From an uncultured Paracoccaceae bacterium (lineage in GTDB: Bacteria > Pseudomonadota > Alphaproteobacteria > Rhodobacterales > Rhodobacteraceae), in the NCBI GenBank assembly GCA_937864535.1, contig CALMJS010000022.1, positions 1 through 64,000 of the forward strand: a stretch of DNA of 64,000 bases. Reading direction: 5' to 3'. The notes beneath the pieces are model-generated. The model was not told the origin of the DNA. It was given only the letters and a program-made list of their open reading frames with translations, and did no database searches. Each line of letters opens with the position of its first letter. The first letter of the stretch is position 1. This document shows positions 1 through 10,122 of the stretch, in pieces. The position numbers were made by a program, and so were the translations under genes.

Positions 1-1
1 A

Positions 2-82
2 ACCATGGCCATCCGCAGGTTCCTGCGCCCCGTCTGCTATCAGAACATCCCGACGGATGTCCTGCCGGACGATCTGCGCTAG
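2..82 (+). CDS. C-terminal end of an aldehyde dehydrogenase, probably alpha-ketoglutarate semialdehyde dehydrogenase (partial)
   Basis: An open frame enters from the left edge and stops at TAG 80-82, giving the tail AIRRFLRPVCYQNIPTDVLP. From memory, NADP-dependent 2,5-dioxovalerate (ketoglutarate semialdehyde) dehydrogenases end with a similar RFLRPVxYQNxPxxLLP stretch, and that enzyme would be the next step after KdgD, encoded just downstream. Only about 26 residues are visible and no catalytic motif is in view, so the assignment rests on the tail and on context. An operator-promoter gap of 67 bases separates it from kdgD. Confidence 0.5.
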   Translation, partial: TMAIRRFLRPVCYQNIPTDVLPDDLR

Positions 83-122
83 CACGCAGACCTTGACCCA
101 CCCTTGCAACACCTCGTACAAC

Positions 123-133
123 TTGTATGACAA
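123..133 (+). promoter_or_regulatory. GntR/FadR-type operator upstream of kdgD
   Basis: TTGTATGACAA fits the FadR-subfamily half-site pattern TnGTnnnACnA and is identical to the site at 10063-10073. It lies 16 bases before the kdgD start, so a bound repressor would block transcription or early elongation. Related sites precede kduI and the gntR gene. Confidence 0.6.
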
Positions 134-149
134 ATTTTCGGAGTCATAG

Positions 150-1052
<903 letters not shown>

Positions 1053-1059
1053 GGGCCCA

Positions 1060-2196
1060 ATGAAAATCGCAGATATCCGCACCCATTTGCTAGAACACCG
1101 ACTGGATGTCGCCTTTGAGAGCGCATCCATGCGGTTCGACCGGCGGCTCCATGTTCTGGTCGAGGTCATCTGCGATGACGGCACGGTGGGCTGGGGCGAA
1201 TGCCTTGGCCCGGCGCGCCCGAATGCCGCCGTGGTCGAGGCCTATAAACCGTGGCTGATCGGCAAGGACCCGCTGGAGACGGAAAAAATCTGGGCGCAGT
1301 GCTATAATGCGCTCCGCGATCAGGGCCAGCGCGGACTGACAATCACCGCCCTGTCAGGGATCGATATCGCGCTTTGGGACATCAAGGGCAAACACTTTGG
1401 CGTGCCGGTTTCGACCCTTCTGGGCGGGCGGTTCCGCCAAGAGGTCCGCGCCTATGCCACCGGCAGTTTCAAGCGGGACGGCGTGGACCGCGTTGCCGAT
1501 AACGCCGCCGAAATGGCCGGACATCGCGCCGCCGGGTTCCACGCCGGCAAGATTAAGATCGGCTTTGGCGTCAAAGAGGACCTAGAGGTCATCCGCGCAG
1601 TCCGCGATGCCATCGGCCCCGACATGCGCCTGATGATCGACGCCAACCACGGCTATGACGCGATCGAGGCGATCAGCCTTGGCAAACAGGCCGCCGACTA
1701 TGACATCGACTGGTTCGAAGAGCCGGTGACCCCCGAACATCTGGCGGCCTATCGCGATGTCCGTGCCAACCAGCCGATTCCGGTGGCTGGCGGCGAAACA
1801 TGGCACACGCGCTGGGGCTTTGCAGAGCCGTTCCAGACCCGCTGTGTCGACATCGCCCAGCCGGACCTGTGCGGCGTTGGCGGTTTCACCGAGGCCAAGC
1901 GGGTCGTCGATATGGCTGCCCTGCACGGTATCCGTGTGGTGCCGCACGTCTGGGGAACCGCTGTGCAAATTGCCGCCGCCCTGCAATTCATGGCCGCGAT
2001 GGTGCCCAGTCCGGTCCGCGTCAACCCGATCGAACCGATCATGGAATTTGACCGCACGCACAACCCCTTCCGTCAGGCGATTGTCACAACGCCGCTAGAA
2101 CACCAGCGCGGCGTTGTCACCATTCCCGATGGCCCCGGCCTCGGGATCGAGATTGATCGCGCCGCCCTTCGCGAATTTGCCCCCAAGGAGGGATAG
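1060..2196 (+). CDS. gci: D-galactarolactone cycloisomerase (EC 5.5.1.27)
   Basis: This enolase-superfamily enzyme opens D-galactaro-1,4-lactone to 3-deoxy-2-keto-L-threo-hexarate (5-dehydro-4-deoxyglucarate), the KdgD substrate. At 378 residues it has the length of Agrobacterium Gci, and large blocks are recognisably the same, for example NALRDQGQRGL and NPIEPIMEFDRTHNPFRQA. Visible catalytic residues are the KxK pair Lys164/Lys166, metal ligands Asp194, Glu220 and Glu246, and His296. I start it at ATG 1060, seven bases after the kdgD stop with GAGGG upstream, rather than at an earlier in-frame codon inside kdgD. The orthology call is strong; turnover of other hexarolactones cannot be excluded. 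Confidence 0.93.
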   Translation: MKIADIRTHLLEHRLDVAFESASMRFDRRLHVLVEVICDDGTVGWGECLGPARPNAAVVEAYKPWLIGKDPLETEKIWAQCYNALRDQGQRGLTITALSGIDIALWDIKGKHFGVPVSTLLGGRFRQEVRAYATGSFKRDGVDRVADNAAEMAGHRAAGFHAGKIKIGFGVKEDLEVIRAVRDAIGPDMRLMIDANHGYDAIEAISLGKQAADYDIDWFEEPVTPEHLAAYRDVRANQPIPVAGGETWHTRWGFAEPFQTRCVDIAQPDLCGVGGFTEAKRVVDMAALHGIRVVPHVWGTAVQIAAALQFMAAMVPSPVRVNPIEPIMEFDRTHNPFRQAIVTTPLEHQRGVVTIPDGPGLGIEIDRAALREFAPKEG

Positions 2197-2197
2197 G

Positions 2198-3046
2198 ATG
2201 ATTGACCGCCAGCTAACGGGCGCAGCGCCGCAGACCGCCCTGCCCAAGGGGACGATTGACACGCAGATGCACATGTATCTGCCGGGATTTCCGGCCGTCA
2301 CGGGCGGCCCCGGCCTGCCGCCGGCCCCCTTGCCCACGCCGGACATGTACCGCCAGTTCATGGCGTGGCTGGGCATCGACCGCGTCGTCATCACCCAAGG
2401 CAACGCGCATCAGGGCGACAATAGCTGTCTGATGGCCTGCCTCGCGGCGATGGGGGCGCAGGCGCGCGGCGTGGCGGTCATTGATAGCCAAACGACCGAC
2501 GCCCAAATGGCCGCTCTGTCCGATGGCGGCGTCGTCGGCGCGCGGATCATGGACCTGCCGGGCGGGGCCGTCGGCCTGAGCCAGCTAGAGGCGGTGGATG
2601 ACCGCGCCCATGCCGCCGGATGGATGATGGCGGTCCAGTTCGACGGTAGCGCCCTGCCCGATCTGGAACCGCGACTGTCCCGTCTCAAATCGCGCTGGGT
2701 TCTGGATCACCATGGCAAGATTTTCGCCGGCGCGACCCCTGCCCATATCGACGTGATCAAGCGCCTGTTGGATCAGGGCAACGTCTATTTCAAATTCGCT
2801 GGCTGTTATGAGAGCAGCAGCACCGGCGGCCCGGCGTATGAGGATATCGCGACTGTCGCACGGCAGATCGCCGCGCACGCGCCGGAGCGGATCATATGGG
2901 GCACGAACTGGCCGCATAATCTGGCCAAGCGGACCGAAGACTATCCCGACGACCGCGCCCTGACCGATACGGTCCTGTCTTGGCTGCCCGATGGGTGCTT
3001 GCAGCAGGTGCTGGTCGATACGCCGCAGGATCTGTTCCGGTTTTGA
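2198..3046 (+). CDS. gli: D-galactarolactone isomerase (EC 5.4.1.4), amidohydrolase_2 family
   Basis: Gli interconverts D-galactaro-1,5-lactone, the product of uronate dehydrogenase, with the 1,4-lactone used by Gci. The 282-residue product is an amidohydrolase-family TIM barrel with DTQMHMY near residue 21, LDHHGK near 169-174 and WGTNWPHN near the C-terminus, as in the Agrobacterium enzyme, whose gene is also next to gci. ATG 2198 lies one base after the gci stop, with AAGGAGG at 2186-2192. A uronate dehydrogenase to feed the route is not in the window. A strong hairpin terminator follows. Confidence 0.87.
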   Translation: MIDRQLTGAAPQTALPKGTIDTQMHMYLPGFPAVTGGPGLPPAPLPTPDMYRQFMAWLGIDRVVITQGNAHQGDNSCLMACLAAMGAQARGVAVIDSQTTDAQMAALSDGGVVGARIMDLPGGAVGLSQLEAVDDRAHAAGWMMAVQFDGSALPDLEPRLSRLKSRWVLDHHGKIFAGATPAHIDVIKRLLDQGNVYFKFAGCYESSSTGGPAYEDIATVARQIAAHAPERIIWGTNWPHNLAKRTEDYPDDRALTDTVLSWLPDGCLQQVLVDTPQDLFRF

Positions 3047-3054
3047 CAAACGAA

Positions 3055-3082
3055 AACAGCGCCAGAGCAATCTGGCGCTGTT
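3055..3082. terminator. Bidirectional terminator between convergent gli and GH105 gene
   Basis: A perfect 12-bp stem (AACAGCGCCAGA / TCTGGCGCTGTT) with a GCAA loop lies between two convergent stop codons. T-rich tracts follow on both strands (TTCTTTCTTA on plus, TTCGTTTGTCAAAA on minus). Confidence 0.85.
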
Positions 3083-3087
3083 CTTTC

Positions 3088-4158
3088 TTAGGTTCCGAAA
3101 TTCCGCTCGACCGTGGCTGTGATGAACGGGCCAACGCCCTTGATATCATCGGAGACGATGGTTTCGGTCAGATAATACCCCGGCGAGCCATCCCGATAAA
3201 CCCCTCCGAACCCGCCCAGACCCGCGACCTGAACGATCATGGTTAACCGATCCTGACCATTGTTGACATGCAGGCGGGTCCGGACCAACCCATCATGCGC
3301 CAACTCTGCCGCGCGGCGTCCCTCGGGTCCGATCAGACCCAAACGATGCGCCTTGAACAGGGCATAGGCGATCATCGCCGAGGCCGAGCTTTCCTCATAA
3401 TTGCCGGCCAGGTCAGGCAGGGCCAATACCTGTTGCCACAGGCCACTGGGCTGCTGTTGACGCAGGACCGCCTGTAACAGCGCGAGCGTCCGCTGGGTCG
3501 GGGCACGGGCGGGAACCAGTTCGCAGACATCTACCAGCGCCATAACCAGCCAGCCAACGGCCCGCGCCCAGACGGCGGAGCTCTGCCCTGTCACGGGGTC
3601 GGCCCAGTGCTGCGACCGGCTCTCGTCATAGCCGTGCACGAACAGCCCCTCCGGCCCTGTCGTCAGGTCCAGCGCACGCTCGAACTGGGCCAAGGCGTCG
3701 GACACCAGTGCCTCGTTGCGATGCGCCAGCCCGTATTCGATCTGGAACGGCAATCCCATGTAGAGCCCATCGAGCCAGACCTGATGCGGATAGACCTGTT
3801 TATGCCAATAATTGCCTCCAGCCGTGCGCGGGTGGCTGGCCAGTTGTGCGGCCAAGAGATCGGCAGCACGGGTAAAACGCGCCTCGCCGGTCTGTTGCGC
3901 CAGATAGAACAAGCACCGCCCCGCGAGGATATTGTCGATGTTGTATTCCTGGGCCGTGTAGCCCGCCAGACTGCCATCTTCGCCGACCTGCGACCCGGCC
4001 AGACGCAACAGATGGTCCAGCCAGCGCCGGTCGCCGCTCTGCCGATGCAGCGCCATCAGACCGATATAGAGCAGCCCGTCCTCATAGCACCACCGCCCGT
4101 TTTTATAAAGGTCATAGCGGGCCGCGTAGGCGTCAAAATAGGTCGTCAGGCGAGTCAT
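3088..4158 (-). CDS. Unsaturated rhamnogalacturonyl/galacturonyl hydrolase, GH105 (YteR-like)
   Basis: GH105 enzymes hydrate the 4,5-unsaturated uronic acid left by pectate or rhamnogalacturonan lyases and so release it from the oligosaccharide. The 356-residue protein has the (alpha/alpha)6 barrel pattern with EYNIDN (Asp75) and [12 protein letters not shown] (Asp130), which correspond to the catalytic aspartates Asp88 and Asp143 of YteR. No signal peptide is present, so it acts on imported fragments. Its ATG overlaps the GH28 stop by ATGA, implying coupled translation as last gene of the importer-hydrolase operon. The released unsaturated sugar would rearrange and enter KduI. Confidence 0.88.
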   Translation of the reverse strand: MTRLTTYFDAYAARYDLYKNGRWCYEDGLLYIGLMALHRQSGDRRWLDHLLRLAGSQVGEDGSLAGYTAQEYNIDNILAGRCLFYLAQQTGEARFTRAADLLAAQLASHPRTAGGNYWHKQVYPHQVWLDGLYMGLPFQIEYGLAHRNEALVSDALAQFERALDLTTGPEGLFVHGYDESRSQHWADPVTGQSSAVWARAVGWLVMALVDVCELVPARAPTQRTLALLQAVLRQQQPSGLWQQVLALPDLAGNYEESSASAMIAYALFKAHRLGLIGPEGRRAAELAHDGLVRTRLHVNNGQDRLTMIVQVAGLGGFGGVYRDGSPGYYLTETIVSDDIKGVGPFITATVERNFGT

Positions 4159-5702
4159 GTCGGTATTCCTTGGGTCTGGGGCTCGGACATCCGAGAGGCC
4201 GAGATCGGCAGCGTCGTGGTGACCTCTGCATGCTCGAAAACGATGCTGGCATGCCGCAGGGGGCGTAGCTGGTCAGCCATCACCGGACGGCCCGGCGTCG
4301 CCGATGGGTCAAATGAATGCACGCGAATATCGGTCAACCGGATCGGACCAATCGGTGCCTCTACCAGCCCCAAAAAAGCACCGACAGCATGGCCCACCCG
4401 ATGCAAATCCACGTCAGAGACCGTGATCGCGCCAATCGTCGGGGTCAGGACACTGAACGGTGCGGGGTCGCGCGATTGCACCCAATCGTCATGGCCATCG
4501 GGGTCACAATGATAATGCGCATTCGCGCTCAGCGCCGTTTGCACCCCATCCATCCCGACGTTGTGCATCCTGATGCGATCAACCGTCCCTCCGCGCCCGC
4601 GCCGGGTCTTGATCCGCAGGCCACGGTCGGTTCCCTCCATCTCGCAGGCCTCGACGGTGACATCGGTGACGCCGCCGCTCATTTCGCTGCCGATCACGAC
4701 GCCGCCATGGCCACGCTGCATCAGGCAATGCCGGACGGTCACATCCTCTGTCGGGCAGAGATGATCCGAAGCACCGTCAGGGCCACGTTTGCCCGATTTG
4801 ATCGCGATGCAATCGTCCCCGACTGAAAACCGCACGCCCTCGATCAACACGTTGCGGCACATTTCCGGGTCACAGCCGTCGGTATTGGGACTGTCAGCGG
4901 GGGCGGTGATGTGCAGACCCACGATGGTCAGGTCGGTGCAGCCCTGCGGATGCAGCGTCCAACTGGGCGCATTGCCCAGCTCGAACCCCAAGAGAACCGC
5001 ATTTGTGCAGCCAATCAAATGCAGTCCGCGTGGTCGCCGCGCGCCGTCGCGGGTCTCTTTGGGCCAAGACCACCAATCGCCCCGATGCCCGCCGCCATCA
5101 ATGCGGCCAAGCCCCGCAATCGTCAGGTCCTGCGCGTCGATAGCGTAAGCCGGCGCGGCGAAACACGCGGCGGGTAGACCCTCCCACGATCCCAGCATCA
5201 TGCCAGTGTCGGTGCGAGCCGGTAAAATAGGCCAGTTGGTCCGGTGACTGGGCGCGGATAACACCGCCCCCTGTTCCAGCCAGAGCGTCATCCGCGACCG
5301 CAGCGCCACAGGGGCCAGCCACCATTGCCCCGGCGGCACATGCAGCGTTCCGCCCGGCGGCACGGCGGCAACGGCGCGATCAAAGGCCGCCGCATTCGCC
5401 GCGCACATCGCCCAATCGTCATAGCCGCTGACGACACCGAAATCACGAATGTCGATCAGACCGGCACATTTTGCGGTGCGAAAGCCCATCTCGCCCCAGC
5501 CATCCGCCTGAAAAACATAGTCCGTATCGGGCGAAAGGCCGTCGATCACGATGACACTCTGCTCTGCAAGCCCCTCGCGGTCACACCCTGCCCCGATCAG
5601 ACGCCATGCCGCCGGCGGGGTCAGATGATACCGTGTGCCGGGGCGCGTCAGGCATAGGCCAACCGTCCGCGCTGTCAGCGCGCTGATCCGAAGTGTCGTC
5701 AT
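4155..5702 (-). CDS. Cytoplasmic GH28 polygalacturonase / exo-polygalacturonosidase
   Basis: This 515-residue protein carries all four GH28 motifs: NTDG (273-276), [10 protein letters not shown] (295-304), GHGG (331-334) and RIKTRRGRG (363-371). It therefore hydrolyses alpha-1,4-galacturonate linkages. The first 80 or so residues look like a fibronectin-III-type module, as in exo-acting PehX/PehB enzymes. No signal peptide is seen after the chosen ATG at 5702 (AGGA eight bases upstream), so it probably trims imported oligogalacturonides. It sits between the binding protein and GH105 gene. Exo rather than endo action is inferred from the domain order and location. Confidence 0.88.
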   Translation of the reverse strand: MTTLRISALTARTVGLCLTRPGTRYHLTPPAAWRLIGAGCDREGLAEQSVIVIDGLSPDTDYVFQADGWGEMGFRTAKCAGLIDIRDFGVVSGYDDWAMCAANAAAFDRAVAAVPPGGTLHVPPGQWWLAPVALRSRMTLWLEQGAVLSAPSHRTNWPILPARTDTGMMLGSWEGLPAACFAAPAYAIDAQDLTIAGLGRIDGGGHRGDWWSWPKETRDGARRPRGLHLIGCTNAVLLGFELGNAPSWTLHPQGCTDLTIVGLHITAPADSPNTDGCDPEMCRNVLIEGVRFSVGDDCIAIKSGKRGPDGASDHLCPTEDVTVRHCLMQRGHGGVVIGSEMSGGVTDVTVEACEMEGTDRGLRIKTRRGRGGTVDRIRMHNVGMDGVQTALSANAHYHCDPDGHDDWVQSRDPAPFSVLTPTIGAITVSDVDLHRVGHAVGAFLGLVEAPIGPIRLTDIRVHSFDPSATPGRPVMADQLRPLRHASIVFEHAEVTTTLPISASRMSEPQTQGIPT

Positions 5703-5753
5703 GTCAAGTCCTGCGAAAAACGGCCCGCCACATGGTGCGGCGGGCCTTTGCAA

Positions 5754-7007
5754 TTAGTCGAACTGCGCCAGAACGTCGTTCGCGCCCTCGATGATCACCT
5801 CGGCGGCATCCGCGGCGCTGATCTGGCCATAGGCGAACTCTTCGAGGGTATCGATGAACAACCCGCGAATTTCCGGGTGTTCGTTGAACGGAGACACGTT
5901 CGGACCAGAGGCTGCCATCGCAATCGCATTCGCTGCGGCGATATTGGCATTGACTTTGCCAGCCTCGGCCAGACGCGCCGCCGCAACCGCAGAAGACGGA
6001 ATACCGCGGCTATCGCCGAGGGCGTCAATGCCTTCGGGTTCGTTCATCAGGCAATTCAGGATTTGCGCGGCAGCCTCGGGATGCGCGGAATTGCGCGAAA
6101 TCGTGAACATCATCGACGGTTTGCGATAGACCCCGTCAATCGTGCCTACGGCGGGCCGGATATAGGGAACAGCCTGCAGGACCTGCCCCTCAGCCAGCGG
6201 ATCGGCGTATTTACTATAGGTAGTGTCCCATTCATAGGACCCGGCGATCAGGCCATTGGCCCAGTCGGGCTTTTCGAACAGGTTGACGTTGCCAGCGGCG
6301 GCATCGTCCTGCATGCTGCGGATCGCGCCGGTTTCGACCAGACGGGCATAGAATTCGATCCCGGCGGCCAGTTCCTCGGCACTCCATGCGACGCGGTTGG
6401 TTTCGGGGTCCACCAGATCCTTGCCGGTGGCCTGAACGACCGACAACGTGACCAAGAGTTGCGCGGTCTCTTTCACCGCATTGAACAGGGTGTAGGTTGC
6501 CCCCTTGGCGGCGCGCAGGGCCTCTGCTGCGGCAAAGAATTCGTCCCACGTTGTCGGGATCGCGATTCCGGCATCGGCCAGCGTCGTCACGTTAAAGAAA
6601 AACACCCGGCCCGAGGTGGAAACCGGCAGGCCATTCAGCTTGCCATCGACGGTGGTCGAGGCGAGCTGATCGGCGCTCCATTGGCTGAGGTCCAGCGTCG
6701 AGGAGACCGAATTCAGGTCGAGGAACCCGTTGCCATCCTTGGAAAACAGCGGCAGCCATGGCCAGTTCACCTGAATGATATCGGCCTCGGTGCCGCCCGC
6801 CATCTGCGTCGTCAGCTTTTCCAGATAGCCGTCAAATCCGGTAAATTCGGGCGCGATCGTGTGACCATATTTCGCGCCGCACACCTCGAGAGCGGCCTGC
6901 GTGGCGACATGGCGGCTCTCGCCGCCCCACCATGACATGCGCAGTGTTTCAGCATGGGCTGCCGTGCCCAGCAGCGCAACAGCGGCTACAGTAGATAGCA
7001 GTTTCAT
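5754..7007 (-). CDS. CUT1 sugar ABC transporter, periplasmic binding protein (oligogalacturonide-type)
   Basis: A Sec signal peptide (MKLLSTVAAVALLGTAAHA, cleavage after AHA) precedes an extracellular solute-binding protein family 1 domain; the product is 417 residues. ATG 7007 has GGAGGATTT upstream. It is encoded directly after the ATPase and permease genes and directly before the pectin hydrolases, so it most likely delivers oligogalacturonides, like TogB. The ligand is inferred from neighbours only. Confidence 0.83.
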   Translation of the reverse strand: MKLLSTVAAVALLGTAAHAETLRMSWWGGESRHVATQAALEVCGAKYGHTIAPEFTGFDGYLEKLTTQMAGGTEADIIQVNWPWLPLFSKDGNGFLDLNSVSSTLDLSQWSADQLASTTVDGKLNGLPVSTSGRVFFFNVTTLADAGIAIPTTWDEFFAAAEALRAAKGATYTLFNAVKETAQLLVTLSVVQATGKDLVDPETNRVAWSAEELAAGIEFYARLVETGAIRSMQDDAAAGNVNLFEKPDWANGLIAGSYEWDTTYSKYADPLAEGQVLQAVPYIRPAVGTIDGVYRKPSMMFTISRNSAHPEAAAQILNCLMNEPEGIDALGDSRGIPSSAVAAARLAEAGKVNANIAAANAIAMAASGPNVSPFNEHPEIRGLFIDTLEEFAYGQISAADAAEVIIEGANDVLAQFD

Positions 7008-7031
7008 TCGGAAATCCTCCACTTTTTCCGG

Positions 7032-8135
7032 TTAATCGGTCTGTCTCAGCGACAGATTCAGACCGCTCTCGCGATCAAAAATATGCAGCCAGTCGGGATC
7101 GGGGCTCAGGCAGATACGGTCATCGGATCGGTCCAGCGCGTCATATTCCGCAGCACTGGCCACCGCCGTGACCGCAACGCCGTCCAAATCGGCGTGCAAA
7201 TAGACCTCGTGCCCCATAAATTCGACGTTGGTGATCCGGGCCGCCAGACCACGGTCCGACAGGCGCAGGTGCTGCGGGCGCACGCCCAGCACGGCCTGCT
7301 TTGGCAACACGGGCAGCCGCGCCATCAAATCCGCGTTCAGGTCGATGGCTTGTGCGCCGACGACAAACCGCGTGCCCTCAATCCGGCCGTCGATCAGGTT
7401 CATTTCCGGACTGCCGATAAAGCCCGCGACGAACAGGTTGGCAGGGCGATTGTACAGGTCCTTGGGCGTGGCGACCTGCATGATGTGACCGCCCTGCATC
7501 ACGCAGATCCGGTCGCCCATGGTCATCGCCTCGGTCTGATCGTGGGTCACATAGACGACCGTGGCAGGTTTGCCCTCGGCCCGCAGGCGGCGGTGCAAAT
7601 CGGTAATCCGCACCCGCATCGAGGCCCGTAATTTGGCATCGAGGTTCGACAAGGGTTCGTCAAACAGGAACACTTCGGGCTTTTTGATCAGGGCCCGCCC
7701 CAGTGCAACCCGCTGCGCCTGCCCGCCCGAGAGCTGTTTGGGCAACCGGTCCAAGAGCGGCTCGATCTCGAGGATCTTGGCGACCTCTTCGACGGCCTTT
7801 TGCCGCTCGGCCTTGGGCACACCCTGAAGAAAAAGACCGAACGACAGGTTCGTGCGCACCTTCATATGCGGATAGAGCGCGTAATTCTGGAACACCATCG
7901 CGATGCCGCGCTTGCCGGGGGGCAGATCGTTGACGATCCGCTCGCCGATCCGGACCTCGCCACCAGAGACCTCTTCGAGACCGGCAATCATCCGCAGCGT
8001 CGTGGATTTGGCGCAGCCGGACGGCCCAACCAGCACCATGAATTCCCCTTCGGCGACATCGAGGTTGATGCCATGCACGGCGCGAAACCCGTTTCCGTAG
8101 GTCTTTTCGAGCGTATTGAGTTGAAGACGTGCCAT
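7032..8135 (-). CDS. CUT1 sugar ABC transporter ATPase (MalK/UgpC family)
   Basis: The 367-residue protein has a MalK-type nucleotide-binding domain and a C-terminal TOBE regulatory region. Walker A reads GPSGCAKST, with Ala where most members have Gly; the ABC signature is LSGGQAQRVALGRA, Walker B VFLFDEPLSNLDAK, followed by the H-loop YVTHDQTEAM. It would energise the two permeases encoded just upstream. Whether the Ala substitution affects ATP turnover is unknown; the rest of the site is intact. Order in the operon is permease-permease-ATPase-binding protein-GH28-GH105. Confidence 0.92.
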   Translation of the reverse strand: MARLQLNTLEKTYGNGFRAVHGINLDVAEGEFMVLVGPSGCAKSTTLRMIAGLEEVSGGEVRIGERIVNDLPPGKRGIAMVFQNYALYPHMKVRTNLSFGLFLQGVPKAERQKAVEEVAKILEIEPLLDRLPKQLSGGQAQRVALGRALIKKPEVFLFDEPLSNLDAKLRASMRVRITDLHRRLRAEGKPATVVYVTHDQTEAMTMGDRICVMQGGHIMQVATPKDLYNRPANLFVAGFIGSPEMNLIDGRIEGTRFVVGAQAIDLNADLMARLPVLPKQAVLGVRPQHLRLSDRGLAARITNVEFMGHEVYLHADLDGVAVTAVASAAEYDALDRSDDRICLSPDPDWLHIFDRESGLNLSLRQTD

Positions 8136-8136
8136 A

Positions 8137-9024
8137 TTATCCCTTGATCCCCCCAGCAGAGATCCCCTCGATGAAGTATTTTTGTGCGGCGAAGAACACG
8201 ATCAGCGCAGGCAGTATGGTCAGCACCGACATCGCCAGAATGCGGTTCCAGGCAAAGGCTTCGGTCGTGTCGATGGACAGCTTGAGCGCCAGACTGACGG
8301 GGTATTTGTCCACGGAACTAACGTAGATCAGCGGCCCCAGAAAATCGTTCATGGTCCACATGAATTGGAACAGAGCGACCGAAATCAGTGCCGGAGCCAG
8401 CATCGGCACCACGATGAACAGCAGCGTTTGCCAGCTATTGGCGCCATCGACGCGGGCGGCCTCTTCCATGTCGGCGGGAATGGCCCGCAGGAACTGCACC
8501 AGCATAAAGACAAAGAACGCATCCCCCGCCAGTGCCGACGGCACCCAGAGCGGCAAATAGCTGTCCAGCCATCCCAGATCCCGAAACAGCAGGTATTGCG
8601 GAATGCGTGTCACCACATTGGGCAGCAGCAAAATCGCGATGACCGAGCCAAAGAACAACTTTTTCAGCGGGAAATCAAAGCGGGCAAAGCCATAGGCCAC
8701 CACCGTGCAGGAAATCGCGGTCCCGATTACCTTGGGCAGGATGATCTTGAAACTATTCAGGAAAAACGTGCCAAAGCTGAAGGGTGTCGAGGTTTTCCAG
8801 CCTTCGATATAGCCATCGAGCGTGGCGTTTTGCGGCCAGAACCCCGGATTGGCAAAGATTTCCGAATTGGTCTTGAACGAGGCGCCGATCAGCCAGATCA
8901 GCGGATAGAGCATCACCAGCCCCACCGAGATCAGCACCAGATAGCGCATCGCGGCACCCAGTCGGGCCTTTTGCCGGCGGCGTTTCGCCTGCACGCGGGC
9001 GAGTGTCAAAGTCGCATCTGTCAT
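8137..9024 (-). CDS. CUT1 sugar ABC transporter permease (MalG-like)
   Basis: The 295-residue inner-membrane protein has a basic N-terminus (KRRRQKAR), about six hydrophobic segments and the EAA-type coupling loop EEAARVDGANSWQTL. I place the start at ATG 9024, two bases after the upstream permease stop, with GGAG in front; the longer reading frame would run into the neighbour. It pairs with the MalF-like protein to form the channel of the probable oligogalacturonide importer. Confidence 0.9.
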   Translation of the reverse strand: MTDATLTLARVQAKRRRQKARLGAAMRYLVLISVGLVMLYPLIWLIGASFKTNSEIFANPGFWPQNATLDGYIEGWKTSTPFSFGTFFLNSFKIILPKVIGTAISCTVVAYGFARFDFPLKKLFFGSVIAILLLPNVVTRIPQYLLFRDLGWLDSYLPLWVPSALAGDAFFVFMLVQFLRAIPADMEEAARVDGANSWQTLLFIVVPMLAPALISVALFQFMWTMNDFLGPLIYVSSVDKYPVSLALKLSIDTTEAFAWNRILAMSVLTILPALIVFFAAQKYFIEGISAGGIKG

Positions 9025-9026
9025 GA

Positions 9027-9908
9027 TCAGCTCCGTTTGTCCCCGGCGTAGAACACCCATTTTTTCGACGACCAGAACGCGACCAGCGTCAGCACCATGA
9101 TGATCACGAACAACACCCATGCGATGGCACTGGCGTAGCCCATGTCGAACCGCTTGAACGCTTCGTCATAGATGTAGAGGGGCAAGAGATAGGACGATTT
9201 GAGAGGGCCGCCCTGCGTGATGATGTAGGGGCCATTAAACTCTTGGAACGCCTGCACCATCTGCATGATCAGGTTGAAAAAGATCACCGGCGTCAGCAGC
9301 GGGATGGTAATAAAGATAAAGGTATAAAACCGGGACGACCCATCAATGGCCGCCGCCTCGTAGAGCGATTTGTCAATCGACTGGAGCGCGGCCAGAAAAA
9401 TCACCATCGCAGAGCCGAACTGCCAGCAGCGCAGCAGGGTGATCGTGAACAGCGCGTTGGTCGGATCACCGAACCAGTTTACCGGCTCGCCGCCCAGCGC
9501 GACGATCGCCATATTCACCAGCCCTTCGGTGGCAAAGATATACCGCCAGAGTACCGCAATCGCGATCGACCCGCCGAGGATCGAAGGGACGTAGAACGCC
9601 GTGCGAAAGAAGTTAATGCCGCGCAGCCGGTAGTTCAGGATGTAGGCAATGAACAACGCAAAGGCGAGCTTGAGCGGTACCGTCGTAAACACATAGATCA
9701 GTGTCACCGTCAGCGATTTGCGAAACGTCCGGTCACTGGTGAACAGGTGTAGATAATTGTCCAGCCCGGACCAGCGCGGCGCGCTCATCAGGTTGTAGTC
9801 GGTAAAGCTGAGATAGAGCGAGCCGAGAAACGGAACCGCCGTAAACACCGCCAGACCGATGATATAGGGGGTCAGATAGGCCAACCCCAAAAACCGGCGC
9901 ATTTTCAT
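9027..9908 (-). CDS. CUT1 sugar ABC transporter permease (MalF-like)
   Basis: The product (293 residues from ATG 9908) begins MKMRRFLGLAYLTPYIIGLAVF, typical for a MalF-type permease, and carries the EAA loop LYEAAAIDGSSRFYTF. An in-frame TTG at 9947 would add 13 residues; ATG 9908 is preferred because it overlaps by ATGA the stop of a short upstream ORF that has a strong ribosome site. It is the first transporter gene of the leftward pectin operon, with a GntR-type operator 155 bases upstream. Confidence 0.87.
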   Translation of the reverse strand: MKMRRFLGLAYLTPYIIGLAVFTAVPFLGSLYLSFTDYNLMSAPRWSGLDNYLHLFTSDRTFRKSLTVTLIYVFTTVPLKLAFALFIAYILNYRLRGINFFRTAFYVPSILGGSIAIAVLWRYIFATEGLVNMAIVALGGEPVNWFGDPTNALFTITLLRCWQFGSAMVIFLAALQSIDKSLYEAAAIDGSSRFYTFIFITIPLLTPVIFFNLIMQMVQAFQEFNGPYIITQGGPLKSSYLLPLYIYDEAFKRFDMGYASAIAWVLFVIIMVLTLVAFWSSKKWVFYAGDKRS

Positions 9909-9955
9909 TCCTGTGCCCCTCGCATCTGCGGCGGGCACGGTTTGCAATTGTCCAT
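9905..9955 (-). CDS. Possible 16-residue leader peptide translationally coupled to the permease
   Basis: A short frame, MDNCKPCPPQMRGAQE, starts at ATG 9955 behind GGAGAGAGG and ends in TGA overlapping the permease ATG (ATGA). The permease start has only a weak site of its own, so ribosomes may load on the leader and reinitiate. The peptide has two cysteines and two consecutive prolines. It may have no function beyond coupling; conservation is untested. Confidence 0.4.
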   Translation of the reverse strand: MDNCKPCPPQMRGAQE

Positions 9956-10062
9956 GTTACCTCTCTCCCCGTCTGGCCGCACGCCGGATGACGCCAACCA
10001 AGTCCCCGACCCAATCCTGTTGGGCGCTCTGAAAATCGCATTAATCATTGCGATTCTCGATG

Positions 10063-10073
10063 TTGTATGACAA
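10063..10073 (+). promoter_or_regulatory. GntR/FadR-type operator between importer operon and araC gene
   Basis: TTGTATGACAA, identical to the site before kdgD, lies in the divergent promoter region between the leftward transporter-hydrolase operon and the rightward AraC gene, so it could act on either or both. Confidence 0.6.
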
Positions 10074-10122
10074 GTTATCGCAAATTGTGTGGTGATTTGA
10101 ATTCACGAACGAGAACGAAAAG

